Source: Eremothecium cymbalariae DBVPG#7215
Taxonomy: Eukaryota; Ascomycota; Saccharomycetes; Saccharomycetales; Saccharomycetaceae
DNA length: 64,000 bases
NCBI RefSeq assembly: GCF_000235365.1
Contig: NC_016453.1
Coordinates: forward strand, 682,001 to 746,000
Direction: 5' to 3'
Numbering within the stretch: position 1 is the stretch's first letter; every line of letters begins with the position of its first letter. The notes below the pieces were generated by a model. That model had not been told where the DNA came from and did no database searches. It saw only the letters and a program-made list of their open reading frames with translations. Positions 49,732-60,579 of the stretch are shown one piece after another. A program made the position numbers and the translations under genes.

Positions 49732-50757
49732 TTATGCAGTGATTAACGAGTTTGAAGATCCATCGGCATTCTTTTTAATGTCAAACGTTGGATTCTTACC
49801 ATCACCATAATCTTTAATACCGTCAGACTGAGTCTCCTGTAATGCCTCAGTAAATTGCGACAGGTCCCAAGCTGAACCCTTGGAAATGTCCATCTCTTCA
49901 ACATCTGCGAACTTTTTGTCTTCAACATATTTCTTTAAAACGTATTCCCGACCAGTGAGCTTTCTTTTCTCGTCCTTTTCCTTTTCAGCGTTGATCCTCT
50001 CAATGGTGTGTTTCTCTTTCCACTCCGCAAATTTCTTGATAGTTATAGGGGTGAGATTGGACTTATCCAATTTCTCCCTTTCGGTTTCGATGAATTCCTC
50101 AAGCGTAATTTTTGGCTGGTTCTCTAAAGTCTCCCTTTCCAACCTTTTCTGCTCTTTGGTCTTCAGAACAAACCCTTCCGGTAATGCATGCTTATACATA
50201 CATTTATCACCGTCGTTAGGACAAATCCAAAACCAACCATATTTGCCATTTTCTACAGCCTCGATAAAGTATTTGCAAACCTTATCAGTGGTAGTTCTTG
50301 GGTTACCATGTTTGGACGATATAACTTTCCGTAACTTTTCCTCATCCCATTTATCCATAGTATCACCCTCCTTTTCCGCTCTGGCATCCTGGTACAGGTC
50401 CTTCTTCTCCATCCTACGGCCAACATTTAAATCATGAGAGAATCTACAACGAGCTCCCTTGTTACAGTTCCCCAGCTTAAATAGAGCACAAAGGACCGTC
50501 TTAGCATCAACACCAGCTTTAATTTTCTGGTCAACAGGATTGAATAACGCACGTCTCTCTGCCTCCGCAGCCTCCTTCAACTTCTTTTGCTCTAGTTTTT
50601 TCCGCTTTAAATCATCCTTCATAGGATCGCTCTGAGCTTGCACCTGCTTGATGTACTTCTGCACTTTCGTTGATTTATTCTTATTCTTCATCCCAAACGT
50701 CTTGTCGACATTATCCTTCTTCTTCTTAGGCTCATTCTGAGTTCTTTTAGGCGGCAT
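49732..50757 (-). CDS. TMA46: TMA46, CCCH zinc-finger partner of the ribosome-associated GTPase Rbg1
   Basis: The protein is 341 residues from the ATG at 50757 (S. cerevisiae 345); the 12 codons before it begin with TTG. It has a very basic N-terminus ([19 protein letters not shown]) and a first CCCH finger [19 protein letters not shown] near residue 95. A second, spread finger begins [17 protein letters not shown] and closes with CMYKH near 180. A C-terminal DFRP region follows ([31 protein letters not shown]). Tma46 binds Rbg1 (DRG1) on translating ribosomes and supports elongation through difficult stretches. Synteny agrees with YOR091C beside PTC5. Confidence 0.94.
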   Translation of the reverse strand: MPPKRTQNEPKKKKDNVDKTFGMKNKNKSTKVQKYIKQVQAQSDPMKDDLKRKKLEQKKLKEAAEAERRALFNPVDQKIKAGVDAKTVLCALFKLGNCNKGARCRFSHDLNVGRRMEKKDLYQDARAEKEGDTMDKWDEEKLRKVISSKHGNPRTTTDKVCKYFIEAVENGKYGWFWICPNDGDKCMYKHALPEGFVLKTKEQKRLERETLENQPKITLEEFIETEREKLDKSNLTPITIKKFAEWKEKHTIERINAEKEKDEKRKLTGREYVLKKYVEDKKFADVEEMDISKGSAWDLSQFTEALQETQSDGIKDYGDGKNPTFDIKKNADGSSNSLITA

Positions 50758-51257
50758 CTTTCTATACTCGCTAGTACTTGTCGCACAATGCAAAAAATAA
50801 CCCCTGTAACTGCTAATATCTATTCCACTAGCCTATTATTAATCTTTATTAATAACTTTAACCATGATGAGTTCAACACTATATTACCATCCATCGGTTA
50901 AAACTTCCAATTGAAAATTGAATTGTCATTCTGGGCACGTGATCAATTGAAGAAGCAATTAAGGAACTCTAAAGCACAAACCATCCTTCATTCCAAATAC
51001 CAATAACAACCAAGACGGCATTGCACTTCAAAAGACTGAGCTGAGCTTGTATATACAAAATCTGCACGAAATTGAAACTGGCTGTTTTGAGCTTCGTTTT
51101 TAATCACTCGACGAGAACGACCCAGATTCCTCCTGTTACTAAGCTGCTGCCCTTTTCTGTCCCCCGGAAATAACTGAACAAACTTCGTTTAAACCTTCAG
51201 AAAGACGAAAGCTGATCTAAGGCCACAGAGAACAAGACCAGGATACCTCCCATACCC
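50758..51257. other. Divergent promoter region, TMA46 and PTC5
   Basis: No gene in 500 bp. A CACGTGAT box lies at 50936-50941. The 130 bp before PTC5 are purine-mixed without a clear TATA box. Confidence 0.55.
50936..50941. promoter_or_regulatory. CACGTG box
   Basis: CACGTGAT matches the Cbf1-type consensus core and is about 180 bp upstream of TMA46 and 320 bp upstream of PTC5. Motif only. Confidence 0.35.
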
Positions 51258-52874
51258 ATGCCACCACAGTTCATCCCATGGACAAGGGCAGCCAGGACGT
51301 TATCAAGATGTCTTTCCAAGAGGAACTTTTCGAAGCTGTTAGCTCGGCGAACAATTCATCTTAATAACTGGGATAAACCGATGAAGTTAGACAGAGAATT
51401 AAAGTTCGCTATCATTGGGGGTACGTTAGTACTGACGTATTCTTATATGTCGAACTATCTATCTTCCGATACTATAAAGGGCATAAAGCAATTCAGTACG
51501 ACGAGTAAGCCGTTGACAACCTCCGGGATTAAAGATAACGGAGCTCGCGAGAACACTGTATTCCTGTTAACAGAAAATGAAGTCAACTCTCGACTTCGCA
51601 GTTTGGAGGAATCATATTTCGTGGATCGCTGTAAAGGTGTTTTAAGGTATGATGTTTCACAGTTGCCGTCTAATAATCCGATCGAGGATAGTCGGATAGA
51701 ACAGATTATCACTTTGCCAAATGAGCAGATGCAATCACAAGAAGATTTATACTTTTTTGGTATTTTCGATGGTCACGGTGGGCCATACACCTCAGCAAAA
51801 CTATCTAGAGATTTGGTACCTTATATAGCCTATCAACTTGGGCAGGTATATGCACAAGGTAATGAGAACCTTACCTCAGAAGCCATTGATGAAGCAATAA
51901 CACAAGGGTTTTTGCAATTGGACAAAGATATTGTAGAAACCGCATTGGGAAATTTCTTTGAGAAACCATCAAAGGAAAATCTTATTGAAGCCTTGCCTGC
52001 TGTGTCTGGTGCATGTAGTTTATTGGCAATGTACGACTCAAATAACTGCAGCCTAAAAGTCGCGCTAGCGGGCGATTCTCGTGCTTTACTTGGCAAGGTA
52101 GATGAGAGCGGATCCTGGACTGTGCAGTCTCTAACCACCGATCAAACAGCCGACAATCCAGCCGAAGTACAACGTATCAACTCAGAACACCCCAACGAAC
52201 CCAATTGTGTCCGCAACGGCAGAGTCTTGGGTTCATTGCAACCCTCCCGTGCTTTTGGCGACTACCGTTACAAAGTTACAGAATTGGCCGGCAAAACTGT
52301 TTATGACTTGCCAGACCATCTCAAGATCTACTTCCGCAAAGAACCCAAAGGTCTCCTAACCCCTCCTTATGTCACCGCAAAACCAGAAATTACCACTGCC
52401 CAAATAGACCGCAACACAAGGTTCATGGTAATGGCCTCCGATGGCCTCTTCGAGCTTCTAACAAACGAAGAAATCGCCGGCCTAGTTATAAAGTGGATGG
52501 AAGCACATCCCGTTAAAAAAGGCTTCAACACCTTGAAGCCATCTACAAAGGGTAAAATCCCCCAGGTTCAAGACCTCACCGTCGACAAAGAATTTCAAAG
52601 ACCCGCCTTCAGATACAAAAACTCAAAAGAATCCTCCTCCGAATACTTACTAGAAGATAACAACGTCTCCACCCACTTGATCAGAAATGCCCTCAGCGGT
52701 GGAGGCGACAAGAGATACGTATCAACTCTAATCAGTATCCCTCCCCCAAAAAGCAGAAGTTACAGAGATGATCTAACTGTCACTGTCGTCTTCTTCGGAG
52801 ATGACCCTAACCCAGTACATGAACAACTAACCATCAACAAAAATGCAACTACATCAATTACACCAAAGCTATAA
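51258..52874 (+). CDS. PTC5: PTC5, mitochondrial type 2C protein phosphatase
   Basis: The 538-residue protein has a basic, hydroxylated presequence (RAARTLSRCLSKRNFSKLLARR) suited to mitochondrial import. A membrane-like segment (FAIIGGTLVLTYSYMS, about 50-65) follows, then a PP2C domain. Metal-binding and fold motifs are FGIFDGHGGPYTSA (about 171-184), ALAGDSRALLG (about 272), GSLQPSRAFGDYRYK and MASDGLFELLTNEEIAG (about 395). S. cerevisiae Ptc5 (YOR090C, 572 residues) acts in the mitochondrial intermembrane space and matrix and dephosphorylates pyruvate dehydrogenase E1-alpha. Gene order with TMA46 and VPS21 matches. Confidence 0.95.
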   Translation: MPPQFIPWTRAARTLSRCLSKRNFSKLLARRTIHLNNWDKPMKLDRELKFAIIGGTLVLTYSYMSNYLSSDTIKGIKQFSTTSKPLTTSGIKDNGARENTVFLLTENEVNSRLRSLEESYFVDRCKGVLRYDVSQLPSNNPIEDSRIEQIITLPNEQMQSQEDLYFFGIFDGHGGPYTSAKLSRDLVPYIAYQLGQVYAQGNENLTSEAIDEAITQGFLQLDKDIVETALGNFFEKPSKENLIEALPAVSGACSLLAMYDSNNCSLKVALAGDSRALLGKVDESGSWTVQSLTTDQTADNPAEVQRINSEHPNEPNCVRNGRVLGSLQPSRAFGDYRYKVTELAGKTVYDLPDHLKIYFRKEPKGLLTPPYVTAKPEITTAQIDRNTRFMVMASDGLFELLTNEEIAGLVIKWMEAHPVKKGFNTLKPSTKGKIPQVQDLTVDKEFQRPAFRYKNSKESSSEYLLEDNNVSTHLIRNALSGGGDKRYVSTLISIPPPKSRSYRDDLTVTVVFFGDDPNPVHEQLTINKNATTSITPKL

Positions 52875-53203
52875 TATATTTAATCCACCCATCCCCACCC
52901 ATCCCACACTATATTTATATCATCATATGTATTCACTGCCCGTCTATTATTTAACTGTGTACCTGACGCCGGTAGGGTAACGCTTTCTCAGTTTTGTCGA
53001 TCTTGACCTTGACAGCCCGCCCGCAACCCCTTGAATTCATCTGATTTTAAATATCAATAGCTTTTTGAATTTGTAAAGGCTTCTTTTCTTATATTCTGTA
53101 AGTTGTTTGCAAACACCAAGGTATAGTAGGAAGGATATAGGATTTGTTAATTCGAAGTTCAAGGAGTAGTTATATTTGTGGATTCAAAGAAGAATTTCGA
53201 GAG
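52875..53203. other. Intergenic, PTC5 to VPS21
   Basis: No gene in 329 bp. It contains a C-rich duplicated stretch (CCCACCCATCCC region, 52885-52909) and GGGTAAC near 52975, a variant Reb1-type core on the minus strand. Confidence 0.5.
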
Positions 53204-53833
53204 ATGAATTCGAACGTGGCATCTATTAAGCTCGTCCTTTTGGGTGAAGCAGCAGTTGGCAAGTCTTCGATTGTTTTGAGATTTGTATCGAATGATTTTT
53301 CTGAGAATAAGGAGCCTACTATTGGGGCAGCTTTCCTCACTCAGAGGGTTAATATGGGGAACCAAACTATCAAGTTTGAAATTTGGGATACGGCTGGACA
53401 AGAGAGATTTGCATCATTGGCGCCTATGTACTATAGGAATGCTCAGGCAGCGCTAGTCGTTTACGATATCACGAAACCGCAGTCATTTATTAAGGCACGT
53501 CATTGGGTGAAGGAGTTACACGAGCAAGCTAGTAAGAGTATAATTATAGCTTTGGTGGGGAACAAGTTAGATTTGCTGGAATCGGATGAGGAAAGGAAGG
53601 TGGCTCGTGAGGAGGCGGAAAGTCTTGCGCAAGAGGAAGGGCTTTTGTTTTTTGAGACCAGTGCCAAGACTGGGGATAATGTAAATGAGGTTTTCTTGGG
53701 TATAGGTGAGAAGATACCATTAAAACAGCAAGAAGTGCAAAATGGGAATGGAGCTAGTGTGAACGAAGTCAGTCGAGTCGATTTGAATGTAGCAGGTTCT
53801 TCAGGTGCAAATTCCAGTGGCTGTAACTGTTAG
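53204..53833 (+). CDS. VPS21: VPS21, Rab5-family endosomal GTPase
   Basis: The protein is 209 residues from the ATG at 53204; 20 upstream codons in frame begin at a TTG. G boxes are GEAAVGKSS (14-22), the switch I region [34 protein letters not shown] typical of Rab5, NKLDLLE and ETSAKTG. The C-terminus SGCNC is a digeranylgeranylation signal. The length equals that of S. cerevisiae Vps21 (210). It should act in endocytic and vacuolar protein sorting at early endosomes. It is the single counterpart of VPS21 (YOR089C) and YPT53 (YNL093W). Confidence 0.95.
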   Translation: MNSNVASIKLVLLGEAAVGKSSIVLRFVSNDFSENKEPTIGAAFLTQRVNMGNQTIKFEIWDTAGQERFASLAPMYYRNAQAALVVYDITKPQSFIKARHWVKELHEQASKSIIIALVGNKLDLLESDEERKVAREEAESLAQEEGLLFFETSAKTGDNVNEVFLGIGEKIPLKQQEVQNGNGASVNEVSRVDLNVAGSSGANSSGCNC

Positions 53834-54356
53834 ATGGGATGCGTATTAATTGTCATTCTTGTTTGATTACCACCTATTAAATAAAAAAGTAAAAATAATC
53901 CGAGATCCGAAGCTAGATGTTGGCGAAGTTCCACATATACCTTTTCAGTAGTATTTAGTATTAGTATTAGTATATATATTTTTTGAACCATGTAATCCTC
54001 TGTCGTATTTATATAAAGGAGTCGCTGAAGCAAGATGGATTCTGCGTCGTGTGAAGTTGGTTTTCCATTTCAAAATAGTGCACGAGTTGGCTCATTTGGC
54101 AATAAACATGATCCTATGATACCAGGAATATTTGGAACAAATGGATGGGGCAATTTTATATATTGCGGTTTGCACTTTTATCAAGAACTACTTGTTCTTT
54201 CAGTGTGTAGTATCAGGCTTATATGTGCAGGGCCAGCGAAAACAAAGGATTTGGTGATATAATGATATAATTCCTCATGCTAACTTTTAAACGATACATA
54301 CATATATAAATATAAATTGGGTTTGCAAAAACATAGGGGCGAAAAGAGGCAATTAA
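53834..54356. other. Convergent intergenic region, VPS21 and YVC1
   Basis: No supported gene in 523 bp. A 75-codon ATG frame (54035-54262) has no recognisable product. Tandem TTAGTA-type repeats run near 53948-53971. Confidence 0.5.
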
Positions 54357-56411
54357 CTAGCCTCTATTATTTTTTAATTCGCTTACTAAATCAGTCAAAT
54401 CCTTTACCATTTTGGTTAACTCATCGACTTTCTGGGATGTTTCTTTATGTTCGTCATTCAGTTTCTTATAAAGTCCGTAAGACGTCCATCCAAGGCCAGT
54501 TTGAAAACCCTCTTTTACAGGTTGCGCTGCACTGCGTACTTTCTTGAACCAAGTCTTGGGCACCGGAAACTTGGGATCAAGTTGTTCTGCTTCTCTCTGT
54601 AACTTTAATGCCAATTGGTTTTTCTTATTAGTGGCCTTGATACCACCCTCTGTAGTCTCAGAGAACGGTAAGCTCTCGTCTTCCACAAAGCCATCAGTTA
54701 GGTCCCATGCAACATCAATTTCGTTGGCATCATCGGGCAGCTTCTTCAATCTATTGTAAGTGACTCTTTTGGCTTCACGAACCTCTTTAACTGCGATCCA
54801 GGCAAGTATTGGGAAATATAAAATGATCAAGACATAATGACTAAGAAGCTTTGCTCTAGAGCGGGACAGTCTCCACAAGATGGGAGATAAAGCCAACTCA
54901 ATTAGATTGAAAGGAGGGACATAAACACGTTCATCGGGAGCCCTGATATACCGCAGCGTTTTTTGAGCCATTAATGTCAAGTATTCATCAGTACTGTTCT
55001 GTGTAACATTCTGGTATGCAGTGCTATACAACGCTACTAGAATATTCAGCAATATCACGGAGACAATGAAATGATACGAATAGTATAGTATAGCTGCGTA
55101 TGGTGGAGCAAAGTTCTCATACAAGTCGAAACCTCCACCTCCTAGAACAGTAATCACTAGATTTGAGAGAATTGGTCCAGTTATTTCACGACGTCCATCT
55201 GAAGAATCCAATCCTAAAAATCCCTGCAGAAATCCGATCAGAATCAGAATAAGCAAGAAGAAAAAGATCACCGATTCTTTCATCATATGTTTCATAACAA
55301 CTAATAATGCACCAACAAATCTTTCAGATTCCAAATTCAACAGTAATCTAGACCATACTAGGGGTGCAGCACATGACAGTGTTCTGTAAGATATCATATC
55401 CCAATACTGCGCCTGATGGATATTAAGCGCTGGAGAAACACTAACTATTCGCAAAACAATTGATAAGGATATAACTGTATACATTGTGTCATTGTAAACA
55501 TTCCAAAACCCTAAGTAATTCCATCCCACATGATACAGTTTCGATGCTTCGTCAGCTACGTACCCAGTTGTGAAGAAACAGAATAATAACTCCCAATTAT
55601 CAAGCGGCGCAACGTTTTCGGAATCTTTACTGTTTACGATCTTGGTGTAAAGCATCAAATAAATTATTGAAAAGATAATTTGTAACCAATTCTGATAGAT
55701 TGGACTTCTTATCCTATCCGGAGTAAAATGCTTCTTGAATTCTACAGAGGCTACAGTGTCACTCAAAATAAAAGTTTCGGGATTATACTCATTTTGAACA
55801 ATCCATCCTCGCCATAGCCACTTTAGACACCGCTGATATCCGCAAGAGCCTATGATCATAGTACAGTGCATGTCTAGAGCAAGCTCTAGAGCACTAATTG
55901 GGTTTAAATCAACATCATTTTCGTTGATCGAATACCGCCTTAGTAACATCTCCATGAACAAGTAATTTAAATCCGTGTTCTCCTTTCTAGCAATGATCAA
56001 CTTACACAATTGCTGAGTTGCCGTTGCCCTTAAATTGTACAGCTCAACATTATGCAGCTCAGACTCCGCCAAAGAACAGTACCACGAGTACACCCTCAGT
56101 AAACAGAAGATTAGCACCGACTGATATTTCCGTTGAGATAAGCTGTCTTCCAGATCTCCCCCACATGCGTCAAACGCCAAACTAATCACTTTAGCATTCA
56201 GAATAGGTGAGTGCTCGCAGATCACTTCATCAACGTCGTACGTGATAGGCACTGTCTTGTCGACTAGAAACTTCAGATTTAGGGCTATCCGCAATATCTG
56301 TCTAGGACTGGGCCCACTATTCTGTCCCGCATTCCCCGGGTCGTCCCAATATTCTACCCTGGCCCTTGGCAAAATATCACTTAACCCTGTCTCTGCCTGT
56401 CCCCCACACAT
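54357..56411 (-). CDS. YVC1: YVC1, vacuolar TRP-type cation channel
   Basis: The 684-residue protein (S. cerevisiae 675) has a cytosolic N-terminal domain (about 1-235, with RKYQSVLIFCLLRVYSWYCS). Membrane segments run from about 240 to 470, including the pore region GFLQGFLGLDSSDGRREIT and the following PPYAAILYYSYHFIVSVIL. A conserved post-channel block TLRYIRAPDERVYVPPFNL and a coiled-coil end (VDELTKMVKDLTDLVSEL) complete it. Yvc1 releases vacuolar Ca2+ on hyperosmotic shock. The acidic DDDD element reported to sense Ca2+ in S. cerevisiae lines up with VEDES here, so it is only partly acidic. Synteny is with YOR087W/YOR088W. Confidence 0.95.
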   Translation of the reverse strand: MCGGQAETGLSDILPRARVEYWDDPGNAGQNSGPSPRQILRIALNLKFLVDKTVPITYDVDEVICEHSPILNAKVISLAFDACGGDLEDSLSQRKYQSVLIFCLLRVYSWYCSLAESELHNVELYNLRATATQQLCKLIIARKENTDLNYLFMEMLLRRYSINENDVDLNPISALELALDMHCTMIIGSCGYQRCLKWLWRGWIVQNEYNPETFILSDTVASVEFKKHFTPDRIRSPIYQNWLQIIFSIIYLMLYTKIVNSKDSENVAPLDNWELLFCFFTTGYVADEASKLYHVGWNYLGFWNVYNDTMYTVISLSIVLRIVSVSPALNIHQAQYWDMISYRTLSCAAPLVWSRLLLNLESERFVGALLVVMKHMMKESVIFFFLLILILIGFLQGFLGLDSSDGRREITGPILSNLVITVLGGGGFDLYENFAPPYAAILYYSYHFIVSVILLNILVALYSTAYQNVTQNSTDEYLTLMAQKTLRYIRAPDERVYVPPFNLIELALSPILWRLSRSRAKLLSHYVLIILYFPILAWIAVKEVREAKRVTYNRLKKLPDDANEIDVAWDLTDGFVEDESLPFSETTEGGIKATNKKNQLALKLQREAEQLDPKFPVPKTWFKKVRSAAQPVKEGFQTGLGWTSYGLYKKLNDEHKETSQKVDELTKMVKDLTDLVSELKNNRG

Positions 56412-56964
56412 ACTGCAAGATTCCTTACTGACTTCCCGTAACTTCTATACCGAACAAAAACTCCGAGCCGCCTCCAACCTAAAAACTCTAGCGTCTTTGT
56501 ATATATATAGCCCGGTTCCCCTATCTTCAATTGACACATTTATTATCCCGGAGACGGAAATAAAAAAATTAGAGATATATCGCCAAAATCCTATCCACGC
56601 AAAATTTCACTCGAGCAACTCGATAAGTAGAACCAGCAGAGTGCTGCAAGATCATCAATCATCCGAATAGTCCTTGCTCTTATTCTGTATGCAGCCTGTA
56701 CCTACGTGGCAATGCATCTGCATGTGTATCTGCTCACGCACGACCGCGCGGCTGAATACTGTTGTATCCGGGTAACATCCTCTAATTTGCTTACCCTGAC
56801 TTCAACAAATTGTTTCTTTCCAAATTGGCGAACTACTGTTGGTATTTGAAGTTTAATAAAAACCAAAAAACTGGGTATTTTAATTTATTACAATTCAGCT
56901 TGCTATATATAGGTAGTAAGATCAAGGAGGCAGGCATTCTAAGGTAATAATATCATCTCATTAT
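56412..56964. other. Divergent promoter region, YVC1 and NST1
   Basis: No supported gene in 553 bp; a frame overlapping the YVC1 start is a shadow. A full Reb1-type site is present (listed separately), about 190 bp upstream of NST1. Confidence 0.6.
56768..56775 (-). promoter_or_regulatory. Reb1-type site
   Basis: CCGGGTAA on the + strand reads TTACCCGG on the minus strand, the Reb1 consensus. Reb1 sites commonly clear nucleosomes in divergent yeast promoters, which fits its position between YVC1 and NST1. Confidence 0.5.
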
Positions 56965-59900
56965 ATGGCAATAGATATTCCTACAACTATTAGTGGTCGA
57001 GACGTAGAGTTCACTTACGAAATGCCTTGTTCATCGAAAAAAAGTAAGAAGAAGAAGACCAAGGCGTCTTCGAAGGTATTGGTATCAGGAAATAGTATTG
57101 GTAGATTAGAGAATGTGAATGAGAGTATAATACAGAAAGCGCACGCAGAAATTCATGATAGTGATGCAGATTATCCGACTTCTAGAGTTATTAGAAGAGC
57201 GGCGAATGGAGATGTAATTGTTGAATCGTTACAACCAGATAACGCCACTGCTCAGCAGCAGCCGCAGCAGCCGCATGTTGTAGATGAGGTTCAGCAGCGA
57301 CTTCAAAAGATCAAGCAGGAGCAGGGTAAGCATGATGCTATTTCTAGTAAATTGGTGGATCATTGGGAGTCTCTGGGGTCTGATGAAAAGAAAAGGATTC
57401 TAAGCATAAGTAAAGATGAAGTTTTTAACGTTACTAGAAGTTACCAATGGCTACATAATTGTAACTGTACGATGTGTGGACGTCGCAGTGTATCTTTAGA
57501 TCAGGAACTTGATTCGATTTATACCGAGTTATATGAGGCGGCGAAGCAGAATGATCCCAGTACAGATTTTGTTCTATTCCATTTAAATTTAATAAAGGAG
57601 TTGCAGCGTGGATCAACCAATGAATCAGATCAGGAGGTTCCAGTACAATCACGTGGCAAGAATTATCTAGATAATATTAGAGATGAAGCTGTGAAGTATT
57701 GTATAGCCAATAATGAGGTAGAGAAACTTAAAGATGAGGTGATGCGGTTCAAGCGTAATAGACAAAAGCGAGAAGCTGAACTGGAGGTAAGGCAGCAATT
57801 GGAACACCAGGATCATCATGAGCATCAGAATCACCAGGATATACCGCCTTTGGAGCCTCCACAGGCTGCTGTTAAGGAATCATTACTTCCAGATACCTCT
57901 AGTAATGTAACACCTGATGACGATATAACAGATGACGAGCTGAAGGAGCAGTATATGAAGTTTGCCAAAACTTTTGTCTCTTCGCATCCTAAAATAGCGC
58001 AAGAATATGTGAATAGGATGATGATGTATCCCGATATGAGGGCACTGACTGAAGATTTAATGAAGAACAATGGTCAAGATTTTGTGAAAGCTATGGAAGC
58101 GTTTGTCTCGTCACAGCAAGATAAAGAAGATGCAGTACCTGCGGTAGCAGATAATACTCAAGTTACTGTAGAGGAGTTCCAAGTAATACAACGACGGCTT
58201 ATGGAAAAGGCCGTTTGGAATTTTTCCCAGAAGATGCAAGACCCTGATTGGAAGGGTTCGGATGAGAATTCAGAGATTTTTGAAAATGTGGACATTGATG
58301 AACTAAGGAAACTGATGAAGCACAAACAACTTTTAGCTGGTGAGACGATTGCTGATCAGGCATTGAAGAAATTGAAAGATAATATACCGAAGAATACAGC
58401 TTTGACGTCGCCGCCACCACCGCCACCACCACCGCAGGATCTTCCTGATGATTCGGAGTATGACGATGAGGGAAATTACTCTGATAGCTACGATGATTAC
58501 GACGGCGAATCACCATATGAAGATGAGGAATATAATGAAGAAGAGCCAGATGGCACCCTCGATGATAATACTCACAAACACCATCACCACCATCACCATC
58601 ATCACCATCACCATCATCGAACAGATGATGAGGAAGCAGTTGATTACGATAGCGATATTGATCAACAAGGAAGGTTAGAGGAAGGACGTGGATTGATTCA
58701 AATTGCAATTACAAAGCTACTCCAGCAGAGATTGCTCGCTTCATATGAGGAGAAACGTGCCGAAAGAAATCGAGAGAGGCTGTTACTCGAGCTAGAAGCT
58801 GAGGAACAGCAGAAGAAGGAAAAGGAAGAGAAGAAGCAGAAGAAGAGAGAAAAGGAAAAGGAAAAAAAGAGGCAGATGCAGTTGGCAAGAGAGGAAGAGA
58901 AACGAAAAAGAGAGGAGGAGCAGGTACGTCTGAAGTTAGAAGCGGAAGCTCGTGAAATGCAACGGAGAGAAACCCAAAGGAAGAAAGTTGAAGAAGCCAA
59001 AAGGAAGAAGGATCTTGAAGCACGGAGACGTTTGGAGGACCAACGACGTCGTGAGGAAGAGCAAGAACGCCAGAGGAAACTTAAGGAAGAAATAAAACGG
59101 AAGCGAGAAGAAGAGCGCAAACAAAGAGACGAAGAGCAAAGACAGAAGAAAATTCAAAAAGAGTTGAAAAAACAACAATCTGTAGAAGATGAGAAGTTGG
59201 TTGATCATAATAGCACAGCAGGATTCGATAATGTACTTAATGGGGGTCAAGATCCACAACAGCGACAATTTTCTTCACCTGTAGAGGCAGTTCCTTATGG
59301 TTTAGGAGTGTCGAGTATGAATGAACCTTTGGAAGACAAAAGCCTTAATGAGGATATTTTTAACATGATTAACAAGGCTACTTCAAAGTCCAACACATCC
59401 TCTCCATCACATTTGAATACTTTACTTACTAGACGTGTGTCTAGAAAATCTGTAGCTAACTCCCCAACATTGAGAGTTTCGAGTTCTACACAATCCTCTT
59501 TGCAACCACAGTTGGGATTTTCTGTTGGCGCTTCAGATTCTATTGGCTTTACACCGCCGTCAGGAGCTCAAAAGGTAATGACATATCCGCCTGGTCTTTC
59601 ACAGAAATCGATGACGGCCTCATGGGACAACGTAACCAATTTTTTCCAACAATCCCAAACCTCGGTAGATCAAACACAACAAAATCCTCATCAACAGCCG
59701 CGCAAACTAGAACAAGTGCAACCACCCATCATTCCGGGACAGCACAGAGCCAGTTACTCTACATTTCCCTCAGCAGGAGATGCTGATGGAACTTTCAAGG
59801 AGTTGAATAATCTGACAACGTTTTTATCTCAGACAAGATTACAAGATAGTGTAAAGAACTCATCCATATCCCCAACTTCCTCCACTCTACCTATATCAGA

Positions 59901-60579
59901 CGCCACGGTGTATAGTAACAGCCTATGGAGCCATGAACAATCTACCATTGGTAATATTATTCCCAGCCACGTCACTGCCACCACCTCTGCTCGTCCCTCA
60001 CTAAACACACGCAGATCCATTTGGGACAACGACACTACATCTATAAGTGCTAACCATTCCACCGAGTTATGGGGTAGCGCGTCTTCCAATTCTACTTCTA
60101 TTGCCCCACCAACTACCGTTGCCACATCCTCTACATCTGTACAATTGTCTTCATTATCAGATACGATATTCAAATCGTATTCAATGATATCTAACAATGG
60201 AGGGTATGTTCCTCTTGATCAGCTATATCAAACCTGCATCAATTACTTACCCGAAAAGAGCAAATTCCAATACCCACAGTTTGTGGGGCAATTGTTAGGT
60301 ATGAGAAGCTCTCATGAATGTGAATTGATAACTAATGAAACGGGTACAATAACTCATTGCCGAATGACTATACCCCAAGTGCAATCAGCATTATATACAT
60401 CTAGTGTAGCAGGTGCTAACGGATTGCCTAATTTACCTCTACTTGCAGCGCAACCGGGTTCTACAACTCCTGGCACTCCGAAAAGATCGCTCGGACATGC
60501 TTCGGCTATTCATTCGAATTTCTTTGATTTTAATCAACAATTTGCAAATTCCTCGAGAGCAAGTAATTTATGGGGATAA
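56965..60579 (+). CDS. NST1: NST1, salt-tolerance-related low-complexity protein
   Basis: The 1,204-residue protein is Nst1 (YNL091W, 1,240 residues). Recognisable parts are the basic SKKSKKKKTKASSK N-terminus and the block VDHWESLGSDEKKRILSISK followed by YQWLHNCNCTMCGRR near residues 127-175. A polyproline run (about 477-485), acidic Asp/Glu/Tyr stretch and poly-His run (about 540-553) precede a long charged Glu/Lys/Arg helix (about 605-745). The tail is Ser/Thr/Gln-rich. Nst1 is a cytoplasmic protein that negatively affects salt tolerance and associates with mRNA-processing or processing-body factors. The function is inferred from S. cerevisiae genetics. The frame is intact in spite of many repeats. 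Confidence 0.93.
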   Translation: MAIDIPTTISGRDVEFTYEMPCSSKKSKKKKTKASSKVLVSGNSIGRLENVNESIIQKAHAEIHDSDADYPTSRVIRRAANGDVIVESLQPDNATAQQQPQQPHVVDEVQQRLQKIKQEQGKHDAISSKLVDHWESLGSDEKKRILSISKDEVFNVTRSYQWLHNCNCTMCGRRSVSLDQELDSIYTELYEAAKQNDPSTDFVLFHLNLIKELQRGSTNESDQEVPVQSRGKNYLDNIRDEAVKYCIANNEVEKLKDEVMRFKRNRQKREAELEVRQQLEHQDHHEHQNHQDIPPLEPPQAAVKESLLPDTSSNVTPDDDITDDELKEQYMKFAKTFVSSHPKIAQEYVNRMMMYPDMRALTEDLMKNNGQDFVKAMEAFVSSQQDKEDAVPAVADNTQVTVEEFQVIQRRLMEKAVWNFSQKMQDPDWKGSDENSEIFENVDIDELRKLMKHKQLLAGETIADQALKKLKDNIPKNTALTSPPPPPPPPQDLPDDSEYDDEGNYSDSYDDYDGESPYEDEEYNEEEPDGTLDDNTHKHHHHHHHHHHHHHRTDDEEAVDYDSDIDQQGRLEEGRGLIQIAITKLLQQRLLASYEEKRAERNRERLLLELEAEEQQKKEKEEKKQKKREKEKEKKRQMQLAREEEKRKREEEQVRLKLEAEAREMQRRETQRKKVEEAKRKKDLEARRRLEDQRRREEEQERQRKLKEEIKRKREEERKQRDEEQRQKKIQKELKKQQSVEDEKLVDHNSTAGFDNVLNGGQDPQQRQFSSPVEAVPYGLGVSSMNEPLEDKSLNEDIFNMINKATSKSNTSSPSHLNTLLTRRVSRKSVANSPTLRVSSSTQSSLQPQLGFSVGASDSIGFTPPSGAQKVMTYPPGLSQKSMTASWDNVTNFFQQSQTSVDQTQQNPHQQPRKLEQVQPPIIPGQHRASYSTFPSAGDADGTFKELNNLTTFLSQTRLQDSVKNSSISPTSSTLPISDATVYSNSLWSHEQSTIGNIIPSHVTATTSARPSLNTRRSIWDNDTTSISANHSTELWGSASSNSTSIAPPTTVATSSTSVQLSSLSDTIFKSYSMISNNGGYVPLDQLYQTCINYLPEKSKFQYPQFVGQLLGMRSSHECELITNETGTITHCRMTIPQVQSALYTSSVAGANGLPNLPLLAAQPGSTTPGTPKRSLGHASAIHSNFFDFNQQFANSSRASNLWG

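Noticed and set aside
54035..54262. 75-codon ATG frame between VPS21 and YVC1
   Set aside because: No similarity recognised, and it sits in a convergent 3' region.
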